Shown: piece after piece, positions 1 through 7,158 of the stretch | Position numbering within the stretch: position 1 is the stretch's first letter | How the letters are laid out: every line of letters begins with the position of its first letter | Assembly: GCA_017416055.1 (NCBI GenBank) | Contig: JAFQDI010000210.1 | Coordinates: forward strand, 1-12,994 | Reading direction: 5' to 3' | From: Lachnospiraceae bacterium | GTDB lineage: Bacteria > Bacillota_A > Clostridia > Lachnospirales > Lachnospiraceae | DNA length: 12,994 bases | Program-made: the position numbers and the translations under genes | The notes under the pieces: generated by a model | Databases searched by the model: none | The model's input: the letters and a program-made list of their open reading frames with translations, nothing else | Told to the model about the DNA's origin: nothing

Positions 1-1429
1 CAACCGAGATCTGCTCATATCTCAGCTCAGCAAAACGGTTGGTCTTGATAGAAGGAGCAATACTGTCGTTCATCGGAGAATACTTGTTGAGCGCGTTGGT
101 CTTGCCCTTCGGATCATTGATAACCAGATCGGTCAACTGTACTTCGCCGTTCTCATCGTAGTACCAGCTTACGTTCTCCTGGCCAAAGTTCCATACATTC
201 AGTCCGTACTCGGTGTAACCAAAGTTCAGCATCTTGATCGCGGTGATCAGCTCTTCTTCGGTGCAGTCGGTGGTAATAACAGTCGCATGATCTTTGTTCA
301 TGCCTTCATATCTAACATACTTAGGAATGTCGCCCTTGTTCGGCACGGGATAAGGAATCGGTACCCACTCTGCTGTGGTCTTTCCATACTCTGCTTCCTC
401 GAACTTAGCGGTCTCCAGCGGAATTCTGGAGGAGTGAGCATCGTCACAGATGATCAGACCAATCTGACCGGCCGCTGCCTTGGGAAGGATACCGGACTTG
501 TTGATCGTTCCTACATCAGGATCAATCAGACCTTTCTCATACCAATCTGCCAAGACCTTGATCAGTTCTTTCCACTCTTCCTGAGTCTGTGCACACTTGA
601 TTTCGTCGCCTTCACGGTAGAATCTCAGGTTAAATCCACCCATCGCACCGGTTCCGGCAGACGTACCAAACAGACCGTTCCAAATAGCCTTCGCTGCGCT
701 CAGAGGAGCAATGCCATACCGATCGCGGAATGCAGTCAGAACAACCTCCCACTCGTCCAGCGTATAGGGAATCTCCAGACCACACTCATCCAGCCAGTCC
801 TTACGGATCATCGGGCCGTAGCTGCAGGTATTCAGTTCCTCAATGCCGCTGGCAAAATATACGATCTCGCCGGTCGCCAAAGAAACTTCCTTCAGTCTAA
901 TCTCATCCTCGTTCAGCCATGCCCAGTAGTCAGGAGCATACTCCTCAATGTAAGGAGTCAGGTCATAAATCATCTCATCACGGAACAGATCCTCATAGCG
1001 GATGTTGTCTCCGGTGATCACGCTGGGAAGCGGGGACTCCTGAAGGATCAGGTTAAAATCGGTATCCGGATTTCCACCGAGGGGAACCATACGCCAGGTA
1101 ATCTCGACACCGGTCGCTTCCGACAGATAACTGTGAAGCGGGGACTCAGAAGGATCTACGTAGTCCGCATGCAGGTCGATACCGGCCTGTACGTACCAGG
1201 TCAGCTTACCTGCGTCCTTCAGAGGATACTCAATCTCGATCTTCGGAGCCTCTGTTGTCTCCTCACTACCCTGGGTCTCTCCCTGGGTTTCTTCTCCCTG
1301 ACCGCCCTGAGTCGTCTGCTCAGGTGCTTTGGTGGTCGTCTTATCGTCCAAGTTCGTTCCGCCACCGCATCCGGCTAACAGGCTCATCACAAGAACTGCC
1401 GCCAAAAGAAATGCCATCATTCTTTTCAT
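1..1429 (-). CDS. Extracellular solute-binding lipoprotein of an oligosaccharide ABC importer (LplA/YtcQ-like), C-terminus cut by window edge
   Basis: This open frame shows 476 complete codons and continues past base 1, so the C-terminus and stop are missing; large binding proteins of this kind usually have about 500-560 residues. The start ATG at 1427-1429 is preceded by AAGGGAG at 1439-1445. Residues 1-21 form a lipoprotein signal ending in the lipobox LLAGC, with Cys21 as the lipid-anchored residue. Residues 22-62 are a Thr/Gln/Gly/Glu-rich linker. After it comes a family 1-type solute-binding domain, with a segment like SPLPSVITGDN followed by YDLTPYIEEYAPDYW, which is characteristic of the LplA/YtcQ group. 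Proteins of that group capture oligosaccharides outside the membrane and hand them to LplB/YtcP-type permeases, which would lie left of this window. It is divergent from the sulfatase operon, which suggests a sulfated glycan as ligand, but the ligand is inference only. Confidence 0.88.
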   Translation of the reverse strand, partial: MKRMMAFLLAAVLVMSLLAGCGGGTNLDDKTTTKAPEQTTQGGQGEETQGETQGSEETTEAPKIEIEYPLKDAGKLTWYVQAGIDLHADYVDPSESPLHSYLSEATGVEITWRMVPLGGNPDTDFNLILQESPLPSVITGDNIRYEDLFRDEMIYDLTPYIEEYAPDYWAWLNEDEIRLKEVSLATGEIVYFASGIEELNTCSYGPMIRKDWLDECGLEIPYTLDEWEVVLTAFRDRYGIAPLSAAKAIWNGLFGTSAGTGAMGGFNLRFYREGDEIKCAQTQEEWKELIKVLADWYEKGLIDPDVGTINKSGILPKAAAGQIGLIICDDAHSSRIPLETAKFEEAEYGKTTAEWVPIPYPVPNKGDIPKYVRYEGMNKDHATVITTDCTEEELITAIKMLNFGYTEYGLNVWNFGQENVSWYYDENGEVQLTDLVINDPKGKTNALNKYSPMNDSIAPSIKTNRFAELRYEQISV

Positions 1430-1471
1430 TGTTTTTTCTCCCTTCTTTTTTTAACGTTTATGCCGATCCCA

Positions 1472-1490
1472 AACTTTCATTTTGAAAGTT
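1472..1490 (-). promoter_or_regulatory. Inverted repeat in the leader of the binding-protein gene
   Basis: AACTTTC at 1472-1478 pairs with GAAAGTT at 1484-1490, and the pairing can extend one further base on the inside. It lies between the predicted leftward promoter and the ribosome site, so it would be transcribed as a small hairpin or could act as a DNA operator. No T-run follows it, so a terminator is unlikely. Confidence 0.4.
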
Positions 1491-1513
1491 CAAGCGTGCA
1501 TTCTGTTGTTAAA

Positions 1514-1542
1514 ACCATAACATAATTCTCTTCAAATGTAAA
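1514..1542 (-). promoter_or_regulatory. Predicted SigA-type promoter of the binding-protein gene
   Basis: Read leftward, TTTACA (1537-1542) is followed after 17 bases by TATGGT (1514-1519). A TG placed one base before the -10 gives an extended -10 form. It is a five-of-six match at -35 and four-of-six at -10. Transcription would begin near 1507, leaving a leader of about 80 bases before the ATG at 1429. Confidence 0.5.
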
Positions 1543-1805
1543 TAGTTGTAATTAAAAAAATTACTAAATTTTCATGTCAGTCTAATGTTTTTTAATCATC
1601 TTTTGTTCGTTTCATACAATTATTGTGCCATATTTTTGTGCAGCATTACCAACCTCTTCTATGCGAAATATCTCAAGGTACCTTGTTTCTTTACAATTTT
1701 GCCAACAAACCAACAATCACATTATATCACAGATTCGTACCGGATCACTTAGCAAAATACGAGATCATTTTGTTCTTTTGTGTTTAAAAACAACAGCAGT
1801 TCTCA

Positions 1806-1834
1806 TTGACAACCGCCCTCCCATTTGTTATGCT
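1806..1834 (+). promoter_or_regulatory. SigA-type promoter of the sulfatase operon
   Basis: TTGACA at 1806-1811 and TATGCT at 1829-1834 are separated by 17 bases, which is the ideal spacing. Transcription should start near 1841, about 30 bases before the sulfatase ATG. The TTG inside the -35 box is in frame with the sulfatase and could be mistaken for its start codon; the promoter argues against that. Confidence 0.8.
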
Positions 1835-1855
1835 TTTTACAAAGAACATCCTATC

Positions 1856-1864
1856 AGAAGGGAG
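1856..1864 (+). promoter_or_regulatory. Ribosome binding site that fixes the first sulfatase start
   Basis: AGAAGGGAG ends seven bases before the ATG at 1872, ideal spacing. No such site precedes the in-frame TTG at 1806. It therefore places the real start at 1872, where the protein opens directly into the first sulfatase strand. Confidence 0.8.
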
Positions 1865-1871
1865 CCCGCCA

Positions 1872-3326
1872 ATGAAACAACCACACATTCTCCTGATTCA
1901 GTCCGATCAGCACAATCCGTTCATCTGTGGATACGCCGGAAACACGCTGGTGGACACGCCTCATCTGGACCACTTAGCAAAGGAAGGCGTTGTCTTCGAA
2001 AACTGTTACTCCAACTCTCCGCTTTGCGTACCCAGCCGTTCCAGTATGCTCTCAGGCCTTCTGCCCACGCACACGGGTGTCTACAATAATTTCCAGCTGC
2101 TGCGCTCCGACCGTGCGACCTTTGCCACGACCCTGGCGATCGCCGGTTATGACACGGTACTGTGCGGACGGATGCACTTTACCGGTTATGACCAGCGCCA
2201 CGGCTTCGAAAAGCGGCTGGTGGGGGATCTGAATCCTTCCTTTCCCCGAGAAAAGCAGCGACAGCAAGAACTGTACGGTCCTTTGGCTGGGACTCCCGAT
2301 CAGAGCCGTGTCTGCATCGACAAATCCGGTGCAGGAAGCTCGGCCATGCTCTGTTTTGATCGCGCAGTGACTGATGCAGCCTGTGACTATCTGCGCACAC
2401 GGACGGATGAGCGTCAGTTGTTTTTGCTGGTCGGCTACGGAAACCCTCATTGTCCCTTTGTCGCGCCGGAGGAATTGTTCCGAAAGTATGATCAACGCCT
2501 TCGGGGGACCGAAGAAGCAACGACCGAAGCGTTTGATGAACTTCATCCCGCCATTCAGCAGTTTATCAGGCTTCGCGGCATCGAGCATGTCACACCGGAG
2601 GAGCTGCACCGCGTGAAGGCCGCCTACTATGCGAACGTAGAGTATATGGACGGACTGATCGGTGAGGTTATCTCCTGCGCCCGCGAGACGCTTGGCGAGG
2701 ATATCGTGGTGATCTACCTTTCCGACCACGGCGAGTCCCTGGGCAGCCATGGTATGTTCTGGAAGAGCAATTTCTACGAGGAGTCAGCTCATGTCCCTCT
2801 GATTATCTCCGCACCCGGCCGTTTCGGAACCGGAAAACGAAGGGCTCAGGTAGTCAGCCTCTTAGATATCGCCCCCACCCTGTGCGACCTGGGAGAGGCA
2901 CCTCATCTGCCGAAGGAGGACGGAAATTCTCTGCTTCCCCTGCTCACGGACGAAACCTGGACTCGGGAGGACGTTGCCGTTTCCATCCTGGCCGATATTA
3001 AGGGTGATCTGCCCTCAGCGATGATCCGCGTCGGCCGCTACAAATTAATGAAATTCTGCACCATCGACCTTCCCCTTCTGTTCGATTTGGAGAACGACCC
3101 GAGAGAGCTGAACAATCTGGCCGCCGACCCGGCATTCCGGGACTTGACCGAGATGCTGCTCGCCCGTCTCTATGAATACTGGAACGAGGACGAGGCGATG
3201 GAAGCTCTTGATCAGGGTCTAAAGCAGACAGCGCTCTTGCGCCGCTGGGCTGCTGCCACAAAGCCGGATTCCATTGAGGAATGGCAGGGCTATGACAACA
3301 TGAATTATCTTTTACCGATCGACTAA
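1872..3326 (+). CDS. Cytoplasmic sulfatase 1 (Cys-type, choline-sulfatase-like motifs)
   Basis: This 484-residue protein belongs to the type I sulfatase / alkaline phosphatase superfamily and would hydrolyse a sulfate ester. It opens as KQPHILLIQSDQ, the first core strand carrying the metal-binding Asp12, and has no signal peptide, so it should act in the cytoplasm. The nucleophile motif is CVPSRSSMLSG with Cys52, to be converted to formylglycine; in anaerobes this is done by a radical-SAM anSME enzyme, which is not encoded here. Asp285-His286 lie in the motif LSDHGESLGSHGMF. The C-terminal LFDLENDPRELNNLA is typical of the family. The stretch GRMHFTGYDQRHGFEKRL (99-116) resembles the GKMHFVGPDQ region of choline sulfatases, but has Arg100 where the family usually has Lys. 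The substrate is unknown. It is the first gene of a three-sulfatase operon; a longer form from TTG 1806 is rejected because that codon lies in the promoter. Confidence 0.92.
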   Translation: MKQPHILLIQSDQHNPFICGYAGNTLVDTPHLDHLAKEGVVFENCYSNSPLCVPSRSSMLSGLLPTHTGVYNNFQLLRSDRATFATTLAIAGYDTVLCGRMHFTGYDQRHGFEKRLVGDLNPSFPREKQRQQELYGPLAGTPDQSRVCIDKSGAGSSAMLCFDRAVTDAACDYLRTRTDERQLFLLVGYGNPHCPFVAPEELFRKYDQRLRGTEEATTEAFDELHPAIQQFIRLRGIEHVTPEELHRVKAAYYANVEYMDGLIGEVISCARETLGEDIVVIYLSDHGESLGSHGMFWKSNFYEESAHVPLIISAPGRFGTGKRRAQVVSLLDIAPTLCDLGEAPHLPKEDGNSLLPLLTDETWTREDVAVSILADIKGDLPSAMIRVGRYKLMKFCTIDLPLLFDLENDPRELNNLAADPAFRDLTEMLLARLYEYWNEDEAMEALDQGLKQTALLRRWAAATKPDSIEEWQGYDNMNYLLPID

Positions 3327-3351
3327 ACCACACCAAAGGAGGATCAAACAC

Positions 3352-4776
3352 ATGGCATCATCTCCCAATATCATTTTTCTGATTTCCGATCAAATGCAGC
3401 AAAAGGCGGTGATGGATCCGCGAAGCTTATGTCAGATGCCTCATCTTCGCCTGCTTCAGCAAGACGGCATCACCTTTGAGCGCGCGCACACAGTAAACCC
3501 TATCTGTTCGCCGGCCCGTGCTTCCCTCATCACCGGCGTACTTCCCCACACCCACGGCATGGTGGACTGCACCCACACCGTTCCCGCCTACCGCGCGGAA
3601 TTTGACGACAGCCTGTGGACCCTTCCTCAGGCGATCAAAGATCAGGGATACACGCTGGCCTACTACGGAAAATGGCACATTGAGCGCAGCAACGACCTGG
3701 GCAAATTTGGATTCACCGACTACGAGACAGAAGTACAGATTCCCAAGCGGGATTTAACCCCGGTAAAACGCGTTGTGGTAAAGACGCCCGGCTATAAGGA
3801 CAGCACCGTGGCCGGTGTCTACCGGGAGGACAGCACAGTCTCCGAGGAGCATTACATTTATGACCGCGCCATGGGCTTCATGGATCAGGCAGGCGATCAG
3901 CCTTTCTGCGTCTTCATTTCCACCTATGCCCCGCATGATCCTTACGTAATTCCGGAGGAAATCTACGATATATATAAAGGAAGCATCCCTGATTTCCCTG
4001 CCAGCATGCAGGACACCTTCGATGATAAGCCGTTCATCTATAACCGCTTAAAACAAGTGTGGAAAGATTTAAGCGATGAGGAGATTCTTGACATCCTTCG
4101 CTGCTACTACGGTTACTGCTCTCTGGTCGATGTGCAAATTGGCAGACTGACCGAATACCTGAAAGCAAAGAACCTTTATGACAATACCATCATCGTCTTC
4201 CTCTCCGATCACGGAGACATGGTCGGCGGACATGGCATGTTCTGCAAGGGTGTTCCCGCATTCGACGAGGTCTACCGCATTCCACTGGTCATGAAGCTTC
4301 CCAATCAGGAACTGTGCGGTCAGACCCGCGACGTTTTCGCCGACACCTGTGACATCCTGCCCACCGTTCTCTCCCTCGCCGGCATCCCCTGGAAGGGAGG
4401 CGAACTCCACGGTCAGGATCTGCTTGATCCGAACATTCCTCCGAAGGAGTTCGGATATGCCGAATTCCATGGCCAGCGCTACTCCTACACCCAGCGTGTA
4501 GTCTGGTATCAGGACATGAAGTATGTGTTCAATACCTTTGACCGGGATGAACTTTACGATCTATCGAAGGATCCGGACGAACTGCACAACTTAATCGACG
4601 ATGCCGACTATCAGCAGGCGAAAGAACAGATGGCCGCGCTGATGTGGAGACGAGTGATTGAAACCAATGACTGGTCCTTGCGGGACGCACAGTATTTCAT
4701 GCACCGTTTCGCGCCGGTGGGCCCCCAGAGACAGAGTGCCGGCTCCGACTTCAACCTGTACAATAAATCATTCTGA
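3352..4776 (+). CDS. Cytoplasmic sulfatase 2 (Cys-type)
   Basis: This 474-residue type I sulfatase starts at an ATG ten bases after AAAGGAGG, 25 bases beyond the preceding stop, so it is cotranscribed. It begins MASSPNIIFLISDQ with Asp13 in the metal site and no signal peptide. The nucleophile motif is CSPARASLITG with Cys52. YYGKWHIE supplies the conserved Lys107 and His109, the usual form of this motif. Asp286-His287 sit in LSDHGDMVGGHGMF, and LYDLSKDPDELHNL near the C-terminus is the family's closing motif. All main active-site positions are therefore present. The middle differs from its two neighbours (for example, a Lys/Val-rich insert around residues 128-145), which suggests a different sulfate position or substrate rather than redundancy. 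The exact substrate cannot be read from sequence; related hydrolases can also be phosphonate monoesterases, but the CxPxR motif with its neighbours favours sulfate. Confidence 0.92.
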   Translation: MASSPNIIFLISDQMQQKAVMDPRSLCQMPHLRLLQQDGITFERAHTVNPICSPARASLITGVLPHTHGMVDCTHTVPAYRAEFDDSLWTLPQAIKDQGYTLAYYGKWHIERSNDLGKFGFTDYETEVQIPKRDLTPVKRVVVKTPGYKDSTVAGVYREDSTVSEEHYIYDRAMGFMDQAGDQPFCVFISTYAPHDPYVIPEEIYDIYKGSIPDFPASMQDTFDDKPFIYNRLKQVWKDLSDEEILDILRCYYGYCSLVDVQIGRLTEYLKAKNLYDNTIIVFLSDHGDMVGGHGMFCKGVPAFDEVYRIPLVMKLPNQELCGQTRDVFADTCDILPTVLSLAGIPWKGGELHGQDLLDPNIPPKEFGYAEFHGQRYSYTQRVVWYQDMKYVFNTFDRDELYDLSKDPDELHNLIDDADYQQAKEQMAALMWRRVIETNDWSLRDAQYFMHRFAPVGPQRQSAGSDFNLYNKSF

Positions 4777-4799
4777 CCTTTTCCAAAAGGAGATGCCTC

Positions 4800-6230
4800 A
4801 TGAAAAACAACATTATCCTGATCATGACAGATCAGTTCCGCGGCGACTGTATCGGCTACGCCGGCAATCATCAAATCTACACCCCTTATTTGGATGATCT
4901 GGCTGCCTCCGGATGTTTTTTCCGGCGTGCGTACTCCAACAGCCCCGTCTGCGTCCCCGCCAGAGCGTGCCTGCTCACCGGGCTGAAGCCTTCCAATACC
5001 GGTTTTTTTAACAACGCATTCAAAATCCCCTGGGAATTTAAGAATACGTTGGTCCATCAGCTGCAACGAGGCGGCTATCAGACCATCAATGTGGGCAAGA
5101 ACCACTTTAATCCACAGAGAAACAAGATGGGCTATGAAATCAATCTTCTCTACGAGACCAAGAACGCAGAGAACGGCGTTCCCTGCGAGTACCACACCTG
5201 GTTGGCCGCGCAGGGAGACGGATTGCAGGAAGATACTGCCCTGAAATACGGTCGCAACGCCTGGACCGTACTTCCCTGGACCGGACCGGTTGAACTTCAT
5301 CCCAGCGAGTGGACCGTCTCCACGGCCATCGACCAGCTTGACCGTCGCGACCCCACCCGTCCTTTCTTCCTCAAAGTCAGTTTCCATCGTCCCCATCCTC
5401 CGCTGGATCCGCCGATCCACTTCTGGGAGATGTATCGCGACCTGGAGATCGATGACCCTGTGATCGGAGACTGGGCTCCTCAGTTTGACCGAGACACTCA
5501 GGATCTAGCCCCCTTTGAGGGAAAAATCCCGCTTCAGCATCTTCGAAGAGCAAAGCGCGCCTATTACGCGCAGATCTCACATATTGACAGCCAAATCGGC
5601 CGGCTGACAGATTATCTGAAGGCCAAAAAGCTGTTTGATTCCACGACGATCCTCTTCATCTCGGATCACGGTGAGATGATGGGCGATCACAATATGTTCC
5701 GAAAGGGTCAGCCCTACGAAGGTTCTTCCCATATTCCGTTCATTGTGAAATTCGCAAAGCAGACAGACGTACCGTTCAACGGAACCTGCTCGAATATGCC
5801 GGTCAGCCTGTTGGATGTGATGCCCACCTGTCTGGACATTGCCGGCATCGAAAACGTGGCCCCCGGCGACGGAGACAGTTTACTTCGACTTCTCGCCCAT
5901 CCCGAAGACCGGGAATACATCTCCGGAGAGAGCTACCGCACGAGCAAACAATTCACTTCCGGCGGAATATACGTGGTGACCGACCGCTACAAATATATTT
6001 GGGATAGTTGGCTGGGATGTGAGCATCTGTTCGATCTGGCAAATGATCCTCATGAAATGACCGATCTGGTGAATGAACCCGAACTTGCGCCTGTGGTCAC
6101 ACATCTGAGACAAGTGGTAATCGATGAATACCGTTCCAGACCCGAGGACGACATGCTCAATGAGAACGGTGAACTTCGCTCCAAAAAAGTGCTTCCGGAC
6201 TACCGCACACCACCGACGACACACGAGTAG
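4800..6230 (+). CDS. Cytoplasmic sulfatase 3 (Cys-type)
   Basis: This 476-residue type I sulfatase is the last gene of the operon. It starts 23 bases after the previous stop with AAAAGGAG just upstream, and a terminator follows within 20 bases of its stop. It begins MKNNIILIMTDQFRGDCIGY, with Asp11 in the metal site and no signal peptide. The nucleophile motif is CVPARACLLTG (Cys51), GKNHF gives Lys100 and His102, SFHRPHPPLDPP holds a conserved substrate-side histidine, and Asp289-His290 occur in ISDHGEMMGDHNMF. HLFDLANDPHEMTDL is the closing motif. Its first 60 residues resemble sulfatase 1 (both share GYAGN and a YSNSP-x-CVP stretch), so these two look like the closer paralogue pair. An enzyme for removing sulfate from an imported sugar is the favoured role; the substrate is unknown. 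Confidence 0.92.
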   Translation: MKNNIILIMTDQFRGDCIGYAGNHQIYTPYLDDLAASGCFFRRAYSNSPVCVPARACLLTGLKPSNTGFFNNAFKIPWEFKNTLVHQLQRGGYQTINVGKNHFNPQRNKMGYEINLLYETKNAENGVPCEYHTWLAAQGDGLQEDTALKYGRNAWTVLPWTGPVELHPSEWTVSTAIDQLDRRDPTRPFFLKVSFHRPHPPLDPPIHFWEMYRDLEIDDPVIGDWAPQFDRDTQDLAPFEGKIPLQHLRRAKRAYYAQISHIDSQIGRLTDYLKAKKLFDSTTILFISDHGEMMGDHNMFRKGQPYEGSSHIPFIVKFAKQTDVPFNGTCSNMPVSLLDVMPTCLDIAGIENVAPGDGDSLLRLLAHPEDREYISGESYRTSKQFTSGGIYVVTDRYKYIWDSWLGCEHLFDLANDPHEMTDLVNEPELAPVVTHLRQVVIDEYRSRPEDDMLNENGELRSKKVLPDYRTPPTTHE

Positions 6231-6247
6231 AACTACCATTTCATCAC

Positions 6248-6286
6248 AAGAGGGCTTCCGACTCATCATCAGCCGGAAGCCCTCTT
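6248..6286 (+). terminator. Terminator of the sulfatase operon, possibly two-sided
   Basis: A 13-bp perfect stem (6248-6260 with 6274-6286, core AGAGGGCTTCCG) encloses a 13-base loop and is followed rightward by TATGCTTTTCTTATT. The T-run is interrupted but the stem is strong. It lies between two convergent genes. On the left-hand side there is no good T-run, so termination of the opposing LUD gene here is possible but less certain. Confidence 0.8.
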
Positions 6287-6336
6287 ATGCTTTTCTTATT
6301 CTCCTCAAACTCTTCGGTCAAAAAGGCCGCTCTTTC

Positions 6337-6975
6337 TCAGTATCCCAGTTCTTCTCCCACCAAAATCACGTTGATGCGCCCGTTATCCCTGCAATGCCTG
6401 GTCACCACCGTATGATTGCAGATCGTCTCAGGCCCACAACAGTCATGGCATCTTCCGGTTGTCGCACAAGGCGTATTCTTCGCCAGACGGACACAGTTGG
6501 GCGGTGCCGCCATGTTTCTCGCGCGGCGGATACCCTCCTCCTGTGTGGAAACAATTTTGTTCATTCCGGCCACGATGATCACCTGCTTCGGTCCAAACAT
6601 CAATGCCGCCACACGGTTTCCGTTGCCGTCGATATTGATCAATTCTCCGTCCAGCGTAAGCGCGTTAGTGCTCATCAGATAAGTATCCGCACTGAAGGCC
6701 TGACGAAAGATTGCTCCCAATTCTTCTGCATTTTTCGCGGTCGCCCGGTCATAAAGAACAATGTCATCACGCCGGCGCAGGGCATCTAATATCCCGCACT
6801 CCTCAATGGTCATGGAGCCGCCAAAGGAAACGGACTCCCCGGAACGAATCAGGCTCATCGCCTTTTCACAAGCCTCTGCTGCAGTCGCACAGTAAAAGCC
6901 TTCCATATTACGCTTTTTCAGATTTTTGATGACCGTTTCAGCTCGGTGTTCATAGTATGTATGCTTCGGATCCAT
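6337..6975 (-). CDS. LUD-domain protein (LutC/YkgG-like, formerly DUF162)
   Basis: This 212-residue protein matches the stand-alone LUD family often labelled lactate utilization protein in Clostridia. It shows SVSFGGSMTIEECGILDAL (49-67), then STNALTLDGELINIDGNGNR (102-121) and FGPKQVIIVAGMNKIV (127-142), all typical of the LUD core. The C-terminal part carries a cysteine cluster: Cys170, Cys176, Cys179, Cys180 and Cys186, pattern C-x5-C-x2-CC-x5-C, suited to binding a metal or iron-sulfur cluster. LutC works with LutA and LutB in lactate oxidation, but neither partner is present here, so a lactate role is not supported by context. The ATG at 6973-6975 follows GGAGGTG at ideal distance. It has its own promoter and is separated from the importer by that operon's terminator. 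The function remains uncertain. Confidence 0.85.
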   Translation of the reverse strand: MDPKHTYYEHRAETVIKNLKKRNMEGFYCATAAEACEKAMSLIRSGESVSFGGSMTIEECGILDALRRRDDIVLYDRATAKNAEELGAIFRQAFSADTYLMSTNALTLDGELINIDGNGNRVAALMFGPKQVIIVAGMNKIVSTQEEGIRRARNMAAPPNCVRLAKNTPCATTGRCHDCCGPETICNHTVVTRHCRDNGRINVILVGEELGY

Positions 6976-7014
6976 AAGGCACCTCCATTTGATGTTCTGA
7001 TATCATCTAAGTAT

Positions 7015-7044
7015 ATGTTATCTCATGAGCCGGTTATTTGTCAA
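7015..7044 (-). promoter_or_regulatory. Predicted SigA-type promoter of the LUD gene
   Basis: Read leftward, a perfect TTGACA (7039-7044) is followed after 18 bases by TAACAT (7015-7020). Spacing is one base above ideal and the -10 is imperfect. Transcription would start near 7008, leaving a short leader before the ATG at 6975. Confidence 0.55.
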
Positions 7045-7070
7045 GAAACATCACATTTCTTCTACTGATC

Positions 7071-7117
7071 AAAAAAGGCAATCCCTCCGACGAATTTCCA
7101 CCAAAGAGACTGCCTTT
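7071..7117 (-). terminator. Terminator of the amino-acid importer operon
   Basis: Read leftward, a ten-pair stem containing one G-U pair (7108-7117 with 7074-7083, ends AAAGGCA and TGCCTTT) is followed by six T residues at 7076-7071. The loop is 24 bases. It lies just beyond the ATPase stop, at the right place to end the operon before the LUD promoter. Confidence 0.7.
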
Positions 7118-7158
7118 ATCATGTCTATATTATGTGTAAAAACACCTTCCCCTCAGTC

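Larger units (their letters stand above)
1430..1871. other. Divergent intergenic region between binding protein and sulfatase operon
   Basis: These 442 bases are AT-rich and hold no credible gene. They contain a leftward promoter (1514-1542), a leader dyad (1472-1490) and a rightward promoter (1806-1834). There is also an isolated 12-bp perfect palindrome, CAAGGTACCTTG, at 1674-1685, and a short dyad TGTTTAAAAACA at 1781-1792, 13 bases upstream of the rightward -35. The palindromes are candidate regulator sites without an identified protein. An open frame starting at 1625 crosses the rightward promoter and the real sulfatase start in another frame, so it is not considered a gene. Confidence 0.7.

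Noticed and set aside
287..1378. Long rightward open frame of 363 codons
   Set aside because: It is antisense to the solute-binding lipoprotein, which has signal peptide, lipobox and ribosome site; the rightward protein has no recognisable domain and no ribosome site.
1690..1728. Possible second rightward promoter (TTTACA or TTGCCA with TATATC)
   Set aside because: The boxes are poor or badly spaced, while the one at 1806-1834 is close to consensus and well placed.
1625..2089. Rightward open frame of 154 codons before the sulfatases
   Set aside because: It runs through the promoter and into the sulfatase gene in another frame, and its sequence looks random.
2052..2750. Leftward open frame of 232 codons inside sulfatase 1
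   Set aside because: Shadow of the sulfatase coding strand, with no start signals and no family match.
4611..5420. Leftward open frame of 269 codons across sulfatases 2 and 3
   Set aside because: It spans two real genes and their junction on the opposite strand; nothing supports it as coding.
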